Shown piece by piece: positions 52,225 through 60,937 of a stretch of 64,000 bases of DNA. Origin of the DNA: Clostridia bacterium (GTDB lineage Bacteria; Bacillota; Clostridia; Christensenellales; UBA1242). The notes below the pieces were generated by a model. The model did not search any database. It was not told where the DNA came from and worked only from the letters and a program-made list of their open reading frames with translations. The stretch spans positions 1 to 64,000 of the forward strand of contig JAFXKG010000012.1 of assembly GCA_017531805.1 (NCBI GenBank), in the 5' to 3' direction. Both the position numbers and the translations under genes were made by a program. Position 1 is the stretch's first letter; every line of letters begins with the position of its first letter.

Positions 52225-53638
52225 AACATACGAGTTGATTAGACAACAATTTATACAAACCGATAACTCAACAGACCTTATTGATAAAGCGTATGATATA
52301 GCAAAAAGTTTGCATAAAGATCAAAAAAGAAAAGATGGAACATTGTATATTGGTCATCCGGTAGAAGTAGCAAAAATTTTGGCTAAATTAGGGTTTGATG
52401 AAAATGTAATTAGTGCTGCATTATTGCATGATGTAGTGGAAGATTGTGGCTACACATTGCAACAGATTGAAACAAGTTTTAATAAAGCGGTTGCAGAAAT
52501 GGTAGATTGCGTTAGCGCCATAGACAAAACTGAGTTTATAATTGATGAAAATGATATATTTGAAGATGTAAATTTTGAAAAAGCATCAATAGAAGAGCTG
52601 TCATTTAAAAAACTTATTGCTTTGGGCAAAAAAAATCCGTTTGGTTTTTATGTAAAATTTGCGGATAGATTGCATAATCTTAGAACTATAAATAGCTTTG
52701 ATTATAACAAACAACTTGAAAAAGTTAAGGAAACAGAAAAATGGATTTTACCTATTGCTAAAATACTCAATGCTGAATATTTTTATAGGGCTATCAGGAA
52801 CGAATGCTTTAAAATCAAACATAAAATTGATGGAGAACTATTTTTACAGCATTATGACAGTTATCACAAATCCAACCTAAATAATATAGAAAAACTTCAA
52901 TTCAAACTACAAGAAATATTTTCAAATACAATTATAAAAACAATTAAAATAAAAAATGTAAGAGAATATAAAGTTTTTGAAGATTTAACAAAATTACAAA
53001 AAAACATTAACATATCAAAAGTTTCACAAGGTCAAATTTTAAAGGTTACTAATTACAATATATATCTTATCTATAACTCTGGTAATTATGCTGAAACAGT
53101 TGGAAAGGTTTTAAATTTGTTACATGCAAAATTAAATAATGTTAAAATCATAGATGCTAAGATAGGCAACTTTACAAACAAACCCTATTTTCAGCTGGAA
53201 GATAGTTATAAGAATAAATACAATATGTATGTTTTACCATTGTCAGAATATATCAAGCAAAGAAATGGGACATTGGAAGGAAGATATAACGACTTCCTTG
53301 ACGATGATAACTTGGATAATCTAAACGAAGAACATATCAAAGTAAAGACAAGGTCTGGAGAAATCAAATATATTCTTAAACATAGCACAGTGCTTGACTT
53401 CGCTTTTAAAATACATAAAGATATTGGACTTGGTTTTAAATATGCAATCATCAACAATTCAAGGACAAAATCACCGCCTTATACACCAATTTATCAAGGA
53501 GATCAAATCCAAATTGTAGTAGAAAAAGATGAAGACGGTAATATTAAATATAATGCAGAGTTAAAATGGCTTGCGTATGTGCATACTGACTTTGCAAAAA
53601 AAGTAATGATCAAATATTTTGAAAAAAGATTAAAATAA
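52205..53638 (+). CDS. Rel/SpoT-like HD hydrolase with TGS domain, synthetase degenerate
   Basis: 477 residues. Residues about 20-195 are a RelA/SpoT-type HD hydrolase: GHPVEVAKILAKLGFD, ALLHDVVED and KFADRLHNLRTI, so metal ligands are intact. Residues about 200-370 occupy the synthetase place but lack its RxKxxxS, GYxSxH and EIQIRT motifs. Residues about 375-477 form a TGS-like domain (IKVKTRSGEIKYILKHSTVL, FAFKIHKDIGLGFKYAIIN) then the post-TGS segment LKWLAYVHTDFAKKVM. No ACT domain. Probably hydrolyses (p)ppGpp or a relative but cannot make it. Start ATG 52205 with AAGGAGG. Confidence 0.85.
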   Translation: MLEKIDKTYELIRQQFIQTDNSTDLIDKAYDIAKSLHKDQKRKDGTLYIGHPVEVAKILAKLGFDENVISAALLHDVVEDCGYTLQQIETSFNKAVAEMVDCVSAIDKTEFIIDENDIFEDVNFEKASIEELSFKKLIALGKKNPFGFYVKFADRLHNLRTINSFDYNKQLEKVKETEKWILPIAKILNAEYFYRAIRNECFKIKHKIDGELFLQHYDSYHKSNLNNIEKLQFKLQEIFSNTIIKTIKIKNVREYKVFEDLTKLQKNINISKVSQGQILKVTNYNIYLIYNSGNYAETVGKVLNLLHAKLNNVKIIDAKIGNFTNKPYFQLEDSYKNKYNMYVLPLSEYIKQRNGTLEGRYNDFLDDDNLDNLNEEHIKVKTRSGEIKYILKHSTVLDFAFKIHKDIGLGFKYAIINNSRTKSPPYTPIYQGDQIQIVVEKDEDGNIKYNAELKWLAYVHTDFAKKVMIKYFEKRLK

Positions 53639-53669
53639 CAAAAAGTACCTTTTATAAGGTGCTTTTTTG
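53639..53669 (+). terminator. terminator of XRE/Rel-like unit
   Basis: AAAAAGTACCTT/AAGGTGCTTTTT stem with T run. Confidence 0.85.
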
Positions 53670-53709
53670 ATAAACTTTTTAAAAGTTATTAAAAAAATAT
53701 AAAAATGTG

Positions 53710-53738
53710 TTGCATTTTTTTAAATTTTCATATATAAT
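53710..53738 (+). promoter_or_regulatory. promoter of tRNA-Cys/tRNA-Leu
   Basis: TTGCAT, 17 bases, TATAAT; start predicted near 53745, about 50 bases before tRNA-Cys. Confidence 0.78.
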
Positions 53739-53793
53739 AATAAAGTCTTTTAGGATTAGAAGACCATTGTCATCCCTATTTATAGAAACAAAT

Positions 53794-53867
53794 GGCACCA
53801 TCGCCAAGTGGTAAGGCTCGGGTCTGCAAAACCCTCATCACCAGTTCGAATCTGGTTGGTGCCTCCA
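53794..53867 (+). tRNA. tRNA-Cys (GCA)
   Basis: 74 nt with encoded CCA; acceptor GGCACCA/TGGTGCC, anticodon loop CTGCAAA, T-loop GTTCGAATC. Confidence 0.95.
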
Positions 53868-53972
53868 TTATTGTATTGCCAGCACATTAATGTGTTGGTG
53901 ATATAATTATAAGACAAGCCTACACATGTCGCTTATGTTAGGGTAAAATAACAAATATAAAATTGGCAATAT

Positions 53973-54060
53973 GCCGGTGTGGCGAAATGGCAGACGCACA
54001 GGACTTAAAATCCTGGGTCCGTAACAGGACGTGTCGGTTCGACCCCGACCACCGGCACCA
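53973..54060 (+). tRNA. tRNA-Leu (TAA)
   Basis: 88 nt with encoded CCA and a long variable arm (GTCCGTAACAGGAC); acceptor GCCGGTG/CACCGGC, anticodon loop CTTAAAA giving TAA. A CCAGCACATT/AATGTGTTGG hairpin lies in the 105-base spacer after tRNA-Cys. Confidence 0.95.
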
Positions 54061-54062
54061 CA

Positions 54063-54105
54063 ACAAGTCTAAATTGAACCAAAAGTCGATTTAGGCTTTT
54101 TTATT
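54063..54105 (+). terminator. terminator of tRNA operon
   Basis: AAGTCTAAAT/ATTTAGGCTT stem with T run. Confidence 0.75.
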
Positions 54106-54211
54106 TTTATAACTTAAATAAAAAAATATTAAATTTGTAAAGTAATGTTTACAAAATATTGTTCAATGCTTGATTTTTTTATAGACTTGTTGTAAACTAC
54201 ACATAGTTAAA

Positions 54212-54226
54212 GCAACCATTGGTTGC
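54212..54226. promoter_or_regulatory. palindrome upstream of XRE-GlmM
   Basis: Perfect GCAACCA-T-TGGTTGC palindrome about 80 bases before the start codon; operator candidate. Confidence 0.5.
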
Positions 54227-54258
54227 AGCAATTTCAATGTAAAGTTGGTTGTGTAATT

Positions 54259-54284
54259 TATTTTGATTTAGTAAAATCAAAATA
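54259..54284. promoter_or_regulatory. inverted repeat before XRE-GlmM start
   Basis: TATTTTGATTT and AAATCAAAATA, exact 11-base arms with a 4-base loop, 10 bases before the AAAAGGAAG ribosome site. It could be an operator for the gene's own HTH or an mRNA hairpin. Confidence 0.6.
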
Positions 54285-54305
54285 ATACAATAAAAAGGAA
54301 GAATT

Positions 54306-55970
54306 ATGACTGTTGGTGAAAAAATAACAAAGTTGCGTATGTCAAAAGGCATGTCACAAGAAGAGCTTGCCGAAGAAATTGATGTTTCTAGACAATCAGT
54401 TTCAAAGTGGGAGATGGATCAAGCAATGCCACAAATTGATAAAGTTTTACAAATTTGTGAACTTTTTGGTATCTCAACTGATGAATTATTAAGGGACAAA
54501 ATCGCCATTAATGTTGGTGATAAAAATATCAAAAACAAATATTTTGGAACAGACGGTTTTAGGGGAGAAGCGAACTTAGATCTCACTTCTTATCAAGCGT
54601 ATAAAGTGGGTCGTTTTTTAGGTTGGTACTATTCTCAACCTTTTTCAGGTGTTGGTAAAATCGGCGTAAAACCAAAAATGGTTATAGGTAAAGACACTAG
54701 AAGATCAAGTTATATGCTTGAATATTCTATAGCTGCGGGCATAACAGCGTCAGGTGCAGATGCATACATGCTACATGTAACGACAACACCTAGTGTCTCA
54801 TATGTCGCAAGACAGGACGATTTTGATTGCGGTATTATGATAACTGCATCACATAATCCTTTTTATGACAATGGTATCAAAATCATAAATCGTTATGGTG
54901 AAAAACTTGATGATGAAACAACATCATTGATAGAAGCATATCTTGATGGAGACATGTCAGTATTTGACATCACTGATCACGATTTACCTCTTGCTACAAA
55001 AGAAAAGATTGGTAGTATTATTGATTACTCATCAGGACGCAATAGATATATAGCGTATTTAATTTCTCTTGCATCTCACTCCTACAAACATTTACGTATT
55101 GGCCTTGATTGTGCAAATGGTTCATCATGGATGATTGCAAACGCTGTGTTTAGTGCCTTAGGCGCAAAAACAGAAGTGATTGGAGTAGAACCTAACGGTC
55201 TAAATATCAATAAAGATTGCGGTTCAACTCACATAGAAAAATTGTCTGCTTTAGTAAGAGAAAAACACCTTGATGTTGGCTTTGCGTTTGATGGTGATGG
55301 AGATAGATGTTATGCAGTTGATGAATATGGCAATGTTATTGATGGTGACAAAATATTATTTGTGCTTGGCAATCGATTAAAACGCAAAGGTAATTTAAAC
55401 AAAGATACTGTAGTAACTACATATATGTCTAACAGTGGCATTGTTTCAAGTTTAGAGAAAAAAGGGCTTAAAAATGTACAAACATCGGTAGGAGACAGAT
55501 TTGTATATGAGTGCATGCAACAAGAGGATTATTCTCTAGGTGGAGAACATTCTGGTCATATTATTATAAAAAAATATGCAACAACAGGTGACGGTCTTTT
55601 AACTGCAATTATGCTTACAGAAGAAATGTGCGATACAAAACAAACCCTTGCACAACTTACAAAAGAGATTATATTATTGCCTCAGTATACTAAAAACATC
55701 AAAGTAAAAAACAAAGATGAGGTTGCAAATGATGAAGATGTTAAAAAGGTTGTTTCTGAGATTACAAAAGAGATAGGCAAATATGGCAGAATCTTGATTA
55801 GAAAAAGCGGAACAGAACCATTAATTAGAATTATGGTAGAGTGTGAAACACAACAAAAATGTATTTCATGCGCTGAACGAGTTGCTGAAGTTATATATCA
55901 AAAAGGATACAGTTTAGAACGCAAAAACACAACAAAACAAAATATTCAAGAAGAAGTGTTTTCTTGTTAA
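54306..55970 (+). CDS. glmM: phosphoglucosamine mutase with N-terminal XRE HTH domain
   Basis: 554 residues. Residues 1-65 are a complete Cro/CI-like HTH (VGEKITKLRMSKGMSQEELA, VSRQSVSKWEMDQAMPQ, GISTDELL). From about 76 a full phosphohexomutase of the GlmM type follows: YFGTDGFRGEAN, catalytic Ser182 in TASHNP, metal loop FDGDGDR near 320, sugar loop GGEHSGH and phosphate loop RKSGTEPLIR. GlmM makes glucosamine-1-phosphate for UDP-GlcNAc and the wall. No stop separates the parts, and AAGGAAG precedes the ATG. This may be a regulator that reads sugar phosphates, or an enzyme controlling its own gene. Confidence 0.9.
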   Translation: MTVGEKITKLRMSKGMSQEELAEEIDVSRQSVSKWEMDQAMPQIDKVLQICELFGISTDELLRDKIAINVGDKNIKNKYFGTDGFRGEANLDLTSYQAYKVGRFLGWYYSQPFSGVGKIGVKPKMVIGKDTRRSSYMLEYSIAAGITASGADAYMLHVTTTPSVSYVARQDDFDCGIMITASHNPFYDNGIKIINRYGEKLDDETTSLIEAYLDGDMSVFDITDHDLPLATKEKIGSIIDYSSGRNRYIAYLISLASHSYKHLRIGLDCANGSSWMIANAVFSALGAKTEVIGVEPNGLNINKDCGSTHIEKLSALVREKHLDVGFAFDGDGDRCYAVDEYGNVIDGDKILFVLGNRLKRKGNLNKDTVVTTYMSNSGIVSSLEKKGLKNVQTSVGDRFVYECMQQEDYSLGGEHSGHIIIKKYATTGDGLLTAIMLTEEMCDTKQTLAQLTKEIILLPQYTKNIKVKNKDEVANDEDVKKVVSEITKEIGKYGRILIRKSGTEPLIRIMVECETQQKCISCAERVAEVIYQKGYSLERKNTTKQNIQEEVFSC

Positions 55971-55978
55971 ATAAATGA

Positions 55979-56009
55979 AAAATATCTCACATTTGTGAGA
56001 TATTTTTAT
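55979..56009 (+). terminator. terminator of XRE-GlmM gene
   Basis: AAATATCTCAC/GTGAGATATTT stem with T run. Confidence 0.88.
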
Positions 56010-56015
56010 TGTGCT

Positions 56016-56058
56016 AATAAACTAGATTTACGAGCGTAGCAAAGTAAATTAGTTTATT
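56016..56058. repeat. long palindrome at end of 56054 gene
   Basis: AATAAACTA-g-ATTTAC pairs with GTAAAT-TAGTTTATT: 15 bp with one bulge, loop GAGCGTAGCAAA. It overlaps the stop codon of the minus-strand gene. No T run on the minus strand; its loop resembles the core of the palindromic repeat flanking dnaK. Confidence 0.65.
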
Positions 56059-56734
56059 CAAAACATTCTTCTAAAGACAGATAAGCATTTCTGGTTTTTT
56101 TGTGGTATTTAGAAAAATAGTCTAAGCCAATCATGATAGAGTAAACCATTTTTTTATCGTTTTTGTCGCTAGATAAATATAACGCATTTAAAAGCATTTT
56201 AAATTCTTCTTTATCGTTATCTTTTAATTTAAAATTATCAATATTGCTTAAAATAAGCCTAATTGCAGTTTTAATTTTGTTGTAATAATTATCTTGATAA
56301 TCATCAGAGTTTACTAAAATATGACGCCTTGCGTATATGTTTGTTATTGCATTTTTAAAAGGGTAGATTAAGTCTTTTCCAAAATTATCTAGATTAATAG
56401 CATTATCTTCAGAGTAAAATTTGTGCAAAAACTGAGTAAAATCAATTTCGCCTGATTTAAACCTATATAACAAGTTGTAAACAAGAGTAATAACTTCATT
56501 TTCATCAGTTGGTACAGTTATTGCAAATTTTTCACCAGATTGATATAGGCTTTTGTTAAAGACAGAATTAAAGTCTGCTTTGCTTAAACAAGATTTGATT
56601 ATATTTGAAAGTTTTTCGTCATTTTCTATCAATTTTAAAATAGAATTTAATTTTATATCTATCAAGATATATTTACCGCAAACAAGTTCGTCACAGGCAG
56701 AACAAAAAGGTACAAGTTCTTGAATTGTTGTCAT
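56054..56734 (-). CDS. hypothetical protein, 226 aa
   Basis: Not recognised. 226 residues, helical, with a possible CSACDEL Cys pair near the N-terminus (PFCSACDELVCGKYILIDIK). No membrane helix. AGAGGTG precedes the ATG. It is convergent with the XRE-GlmM gene and divergent from the DUF4364 gene. Confidence 0.7.
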   Translation of the reverse strand: MTTIQELVPFCSACDELVCGKYILIDIKLNSILKLIENDEKLSNIIKSCLSKADFNSVFNKSLYQSGEKFAITVPTDENEVITLVYNLLYRFKSGEIDFTQFLHKFYSEDNAINLDNFGKDLIYPFKNAITNIYARRHILVNSDDYQDNYYNKIKTAIRLILSNIDNFKLKDNDKEEFKMLLNALYLSSDKNDKKMVYSIMIGLDYFSKYHKKTRNAYLSLEECFE

Positions 56735-56885
56735 ATTTCACCTCTTAAAATCATTATAACACATTGATTATTAATAATGCAACAAAAAAATAAAAGTAAA
56801 AATGGTACTTAAAACACCATAAACCAACTTAAAATGACTTGTCTTATGTCGAAAAAAGTTGTATACTTATACAGGAGAATATGAT

Positions 56886-57422
56886 ATGGATTTTGTACCA
56901 GATAATACCGTAAACAAACTAATCTTATTATATGTGCTTGACAAAATGGAGATTCCGCTAACAGAAAATTCTATCCTTGAAATTTGTTCTAGTCAAAACA
57001 ACTGGGTAAACTGGATGGACTGTAAAGATTTGTTGTCGCAACTTATTATTTCTAAATTTGTATATAAGCCTAGCACAGACAGTGATGAAAGCAGATATAA
57101 TATAACCGTTGCTGGTAGGGAGTGCTTATCTCAATTTTACACACGCATACCTGCAAGTTTAAGGGACAATATTGCACAATTTGCACAAGAAAACAAATTA
57201 CAATTTAAGCGTAATCAAGAATATATTGCAAAATCCTACAAAAACGAAGACGGCAGTTATACTGTAGATTTAAAGATTTTAGAGCCACTTACAACTGATG
57301 CAATCTTTTCTTTATCGATAAAAACGGATACAAGACACAATGCTACAGTTGCTTGTAAAAAATGGCGAGAATTGGCTGCAAATGTATATGAATATGTCTA
57401 CAGCAAAATTATAGACAATTAA
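56886..57422 (+). CDS. DUF4364 family protein
   Basis: 178 residues from the ATG at 56886 (CAGGAG upstream; the TTG at 56859 would include that site). NTVNKLILLYVLDKMEIPLT at the start and WVNWMDCKDLLSQLI are typical of DUF4364, a family found mainly in Clostridia whose N-terminal part looks like a winged helix; the C-terminal half is a beta domain. A role in regulation is inferred from the fold only. Confidence 0.85.
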   Translation: MDFVPDNTVNKLILLYVLDKMEIPLTENSILEICSSQNNWVNWMDCKDLLSQLIISKFVYKPSTDSDESRYNITVAGRECLSQFYTRIPASLRDNIAQFAQENKLQFKRNQEYIAKSYKNEDGSYTVDLKILEPLTTDAIFSLSIKTDTRHNATVACKKWRELAANVYEYVYSKIIDN

Positions 57423-57445
57423 AAGAACACATGTTCTTTTTTTGT
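57419..57445 (+). terminator. terminator of DUF4364 gene
   Basis: AAAAGAACA/TGTTCTTTT stem with T run. Confidence 0.8.
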
Positions 57446-57475
57446 TATGAAAAAACGCACTTAATAGTGTGTATT

Positions 57476-58015
57476 TTAATATGCATCGTGATATTCACGA
57501 ATTGTTTCTACAATTTTGATTTCATTTTTAAGATGATAAACTGTATTAAATGCTGTAAGAGTAACAAACATAATCAGCGGTAGATAAAATGATACAATAT
57601 TGAAGTATACAAACTCTAACACAGAATAAGTTAGGGCAGACACTAACAAGAGCATCATTGAAATTGCAAGCAACCATGATAAAGAAGAGTACAACTTAAT
57701 AAAACTACGCTTTTTGATGCTTGGTAGCAAACTTACAGATGAAACTACAGAACCTCTTTTTTTGACAATTTCTAATATTTTAATATCTTTAAAAGCGTAC
57801 ATAAGCATAACAACACATAAAACAAACGATAAAAGCATAACAACAATGCCTATTGTAATCATTATTACGTTCAAACTATCAATTTGCAAAAGGAAAAGAA
57901 CAAATTGCCAAACAATCAAACTTGCAAACAAAATTAAAAAAGCCAATCTGCATTTAATGTCTTTTTTTAAAAAAGGGATATCTTTATTCATGTATTCAAA
58001 TTTCTTTAAATTCAT
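57476..58015 (-). CDS. membrane protein, unknown
   Basis: 179 residues with four hydrophobic segments in two pairs (about 24-44, 49-73, 109-131, 135-155) separated by a charged loop with VKKRGSVVSS. Not recognised. Minus strand, 62 bases after ylbJ in the same direction, so it could be the second gene of a ylbJ transcript. Confidence 0.7.
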   Translation of the reverse strand: MNLKKFEYMNKDIPFLKKDIKCRLAFLILFASLIVWQFVLFLLQIDSLNVIMITIGIVVMLLSFVLCVVMLMYAFKDIKILEIVKKRGSVVSSVSLLPSIKKRSFIKLYSSLSWLLAISMMLLLVSALTYSVLEFVYFNIVSFYLPLIMFVTLTAFNTVYHLKNEIKIVETIREYHDAY

Positions 58016-58077
58016 AACTACCTCTAAAAATATTTTAATAAATTAAATACATGATTGTCAAACGAAATTTGATATTT

Positions 58078-59046
58078 TTACAACAAAATACTAACTGCTA
58101 AAAATGTAATCAAAATACAAATAAAACCTTGTGTAAGTTTTTGCAAAAACATTGTCTTTGCAGGTATTTTAAGTTTGTTTAAAAATGATAAAGATTGCAT
58201 CATGATGCTAACACCACCAAAACCAATTAATGCGCTTGCTATTATTGTCTTACTTGCAAGGGTAATAGATGTGCAATTTAAATCTATTATGCCACGCGTC
58301 ATTTCAATCAATCCTGACAACACACTTTCTACCATATCTGCGCTTAACTTATTGTGAGATACCCATGATATAGTGTTTGATATCACTGGAAGTATTTGTA
58401 AATTTTTTAAAATATCAATCGCTAAAAAACTTAAAACTATAAATCCACCAACCATAAGTATTGATTGTAAAGAATCATACACACTATCGCTTAACAAGTT
58501 GTCTTTTTTAATTTGCTGATAGTTTTGTTTTTTATCATTGCAGATTTTACCACGATAAATTAACCCGTTTAGTAAGCTTGCAATTATATTGCAAATTAAA
58601 ATAATTATACCTGCCTTATAAGAGTTTAAAATTCCAACACCAACTGTCCCCACAATAAACATTGGACCACTAACAGAACAAAACGACAGCATTTTTTTTG
58701 CTTGATTAGAATCTATTTGACCATTTTCGTACATAGCGCTAATAAGCTTTGCACCCATAGGGTAACCAGACAAAATCGACAAAAAGAAAATATATAAACT
58801 GCCACTAGGTGTCCTATATGTTTTGCAAAAAAACTTGTCCAAAGGGTTTGATTTTATTTCTGCAATATTTACAAGCAGTCTTGTCAAAATAAAAAAAGGA
58901 AACATTACTGGTAAAATGTTAAAACACCACACACTTAGTGCATTTAAGCAAGATTTAGAGCAAATTTCAGGTTTAAGAATAAAAAATAAGCACACAATAA
59001 TTAATGAAAATGAAAGCAATTTATTTGCTTTTAAAGTCTTTAACAT
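58078..59046 (-). CDS. ylbJ: YlbJ-like sporulation integral membrane protein
   Basis: 322-residue polytopic membrane protein with a nucleoside-recognition (gate) domain, as in YlbJ and SpoIIM-type relatives: LSVWCFNILPVMFPFFILTR, ILSGYPMGAKL, and LSFCSVSGPMFIVGTVG. About eight hydrophobic segments. In Bacillus, YlbJ is a sporulation gene next to ylbK; here a patatin (YlbK-like) gene is 30 bases away on the other strand. Transported substrate is unknown. Confidence 0.87.
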   Translation of the reverse strand: MLKTLKANKLLSFSLIIVCLFFILKPEICSKSCLNALSVWCFNILPVMFPFFILTRLLVNIAEIKSNPLDKFFCKTYRTPSGSLYIFFLSILSGYPMGAKLISAMYENGQIDSNQAKKMLSFCSVSGPMFIVGTVGVGILNSYKAGIIILICNIIASLLNGLIYRGKICNDKKQNYQQIKKDNLLSDSVYDSLQSILMVGGFIVLSFLAIDILKNLQILPVISNTISWVSHNKLSADMVESVLSGLIEMTRGIIDLNCTSITLASKTIIASALIGFGGVSIMMQSLSFLNKLKIPAKTMFLQKLTQGFICILITFLAVSILL

Positions 59047-59076
59047 GTATAATTATATTAAATTTAAGGGGATTTT

Positions 59077-59910
59077 ATGAGACAGTTAGCGCTTGTTTTA
59101 GGCGGTGGTGCAGCAAAGGGATATGCACACATTGGTATTTTAAAGGTTTTGGAAGATAATGGCATAAAACCAAGTTTGATTGTTGGGACATCTATGGGTG
59201 CATTAGTTGGTGGTATGTATGCTGCTGGCAAAAGTGTTGCAGATATGAAGAACTTGGCATTAAATTTTAATAGCATTGGCTCGTTTGATTTAATTTCAAC
59301 TTTGTTTAAAGGTAATCTAATTAATAACTCTAAAATTAAAAAAATACTTAATAAAGAACTTGGCGAAAAAACTCATGAAGATTGTCAAACAAAATTTGTT
59401 GCAATCGCTGCAGAACTTAACACAGGTAAAGAAATGCGTTTTCATACAGGCAGTTTAAAGCAAAGCATACTTGCAAGTATCGCAATCCCTGGCGTTTTTC
59501 CTTTGGTTAAGATTGGTGCCAATGAATATTGCGATGGTGGAATAGTAAACAATCTTGCAGAAGATGTAGCGCACGAAATTTTGCCAGATGCTGTTATTGT
59601 GTCGGTTGATGTGCTAGGAGATTATGCAAAACAATACGAACATTGTAAGATGAAAACACTTGGCGCATTTTTAAATGCAGCAACGCTTATGACAACCAAT
59701 GTAATAAAAAATCATCCAAACATTGCAGATTTAAGAATTGTTATTTCTCAACCGAAAGCAGGTCAATTAGACTTTAGCAAACAAACGGCAGAAAAAACAA
59801 TCAAACGCGGCGAATATCACATGAAAAAATATATTAAACAACTCAAATCTTTACTAGGGGATAAAAATGAAACTGATAAAAAACCTAAGAAAACAAGCAA
59901 AACAAATTAA
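59077..59910 (+). CDS. patatin-like phospholipase (YlbK/RssA type)
   Basis: 277-residue patatin-domain acyl hydrolase. Oxyanion loop GGGAAKGYAHIG at the start, nucleophile elbow GTSMGALVGG (GxSxG) near 46, and the dyad Asp in CDGGIVNN near 160. AAGGGG precedes the ATG. It is divergent from ylbJ and overlaps pta by 44 bases. Lipid substrate unknown. Confidence 0.92.
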   Translation: MRQLALVLGGGAAKGYAHIGILKVLEDNGIKPSLIVGTSMGALVGGMYAAGKSVADMKNLALNFNSIGSFDLISTLFKGNLINNSKIKKILNKELGEKTHEDCQTKFVAIAAELNTGKEMRFHTGSLKQSILASIAIPGVFPLVKIGANEYCDGGIVNNLAEDVAHEILPDAVIVSVDVLGDYAKQYEHCKMKTLGAFLNAATLMTTNVIKNHPNIADLRIVISQPKAGQLDFSKQTAEKTIKRGEYHMKKYIKQLKSLLGDKNETDKKPKKTSKTN

Positions 59911-60832
59911 CAGCATAGTGCTTTTGCCAGAAGCAAATATTGACAAGCGTGTATATTCTGCTTGTGAATTTTTGCTTAAAAACAAACTTAGTAAAATTGC
60001 AGTGTTTGGCAAACCTAATGAGTTTGGCAAAATTTTTCAAGACAAAACATGGTGTCAAATTATTGATACGACAACAATTAACAAAACCAAATATGCCAAA
60101 AAGCTTTTTAAATTGCGTGAACATAAGGGTATGACACTAGAGCAAGCAACAAGCCTTTTGGATAATCCACAATATTTAAGCATGATGCTTTTAAAAGATA
60201 AAAAGGTAAATGCTGTAGTGGCAGGCGCGGTATGGTCTTCAGCTGAGACATTAAAACCAGCACTACAAATTATAAAAACAAAAAAGGGCAAAAACAAATG
60301 TTTTGCCAGTATGTTGATGTTAAAAAAAGGCAAACGTCCGCTTGTTTTTTCAGATATTGCGCTTATTCAACAACCAAGTGCAGAAGATTTGTCTGAAATT
60401 GCAATTTCATCTGCAGAATTTATGGATAAGGTATTAGGATTAAATCCAAAGGTTGCAATGCTCAGTTTTTCAACTTACGGTAGTGCTAAAGGAGAAATGG
60501 TTGACCTTGTAAAAAATGCGACAATATTAGCACAAAAGAAATCAAATTATGATATACAAGGCGAAATTCAAGTTGATGTTGCATTAGATGTAAAAACAGC
60601 AAAATTTAAAGGTGCTACAAGCACTAATGCAGGTAAATCAAATGTTCTTGTGTTTCCGGATTTAAATTCAGGCAATATAGGTTACAAACTGGTTTCAAAG
60701 CTTGCAGGTTACCAAGCAGTTGGTCCTATTATACTCAATTTTAATCAACCTGTAGAAGATTTAAGTAGGGGATGCACAAAAGAAGAAGTTATCAACACAG
60801 TATGCATAGCAAAATTATTACATAAAAATTAA
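59867..60832 (+). CDS. pta: phosphate acetyltransferase
   Basis: 321-residue Pta converting acetyl-CoA and phosphate to acetyl phosphate. IVLLPEANIDKRVY start (LPE-x-x-D-x-R), FSDIALIQQPSAEDL, MLSFSTYGSAKG, and the C-terminal NVLVFPDLNSGNIGYKLV and DLSRGCT blocks are diagnostic. Length 320-330 is normal for the short form. The ATG lies inside the patatin gene in another frame, with TAGGGG upstream. ackA follows after a weak hairpin, completing the acetate/ATP pathway. Confidence 0.95.
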   Translation: MKLIKNLRKQAKQINSIVLLPEANIDKRVYSACEFLLKNKLSKIAVFGKPNEFGKIFQDKTWCQIIDTTTINKTKYAKKLFKLREHKGMTLEQATSLLDNPQYLSMMLLKDKKVNAVVAGAVWSSAETLKPALQIIKTKKGKNKCFASMLMLKKGKRPLVFSDIALIQQPSAEDLSEIAISSAEFMDKVLGLNPKVAMLSFSTYGSAKGEMVDLVKNATILAQKKSNYDIQGEIQVDVALDVKTAKFKGATSTNAGKSNVLVFPDLNSGNIGYKLVSKLAGYQAVGPIILNFNQPVEDLSRGCTKEEVINTVCIAKLLHKN

Positions 60833-60833
60833 T

Positions 60834-60857
60834 GAGCAGAAATGCTCATTTTTAATT
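60834..60857 (+). terminator. weak terminator between pta and ackA
   Basis: AATGAGCA/TGCTCATT stem followed by five T. Confidence 0.6.
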
Positions 60858-60937
60858 AATAAAATGCTTAAAAATATTTGCAAAAAAATTTTAATGTGTT
60901 ATAATTCAATCATTAAACAAAATTAAAGGAGAAAAAA

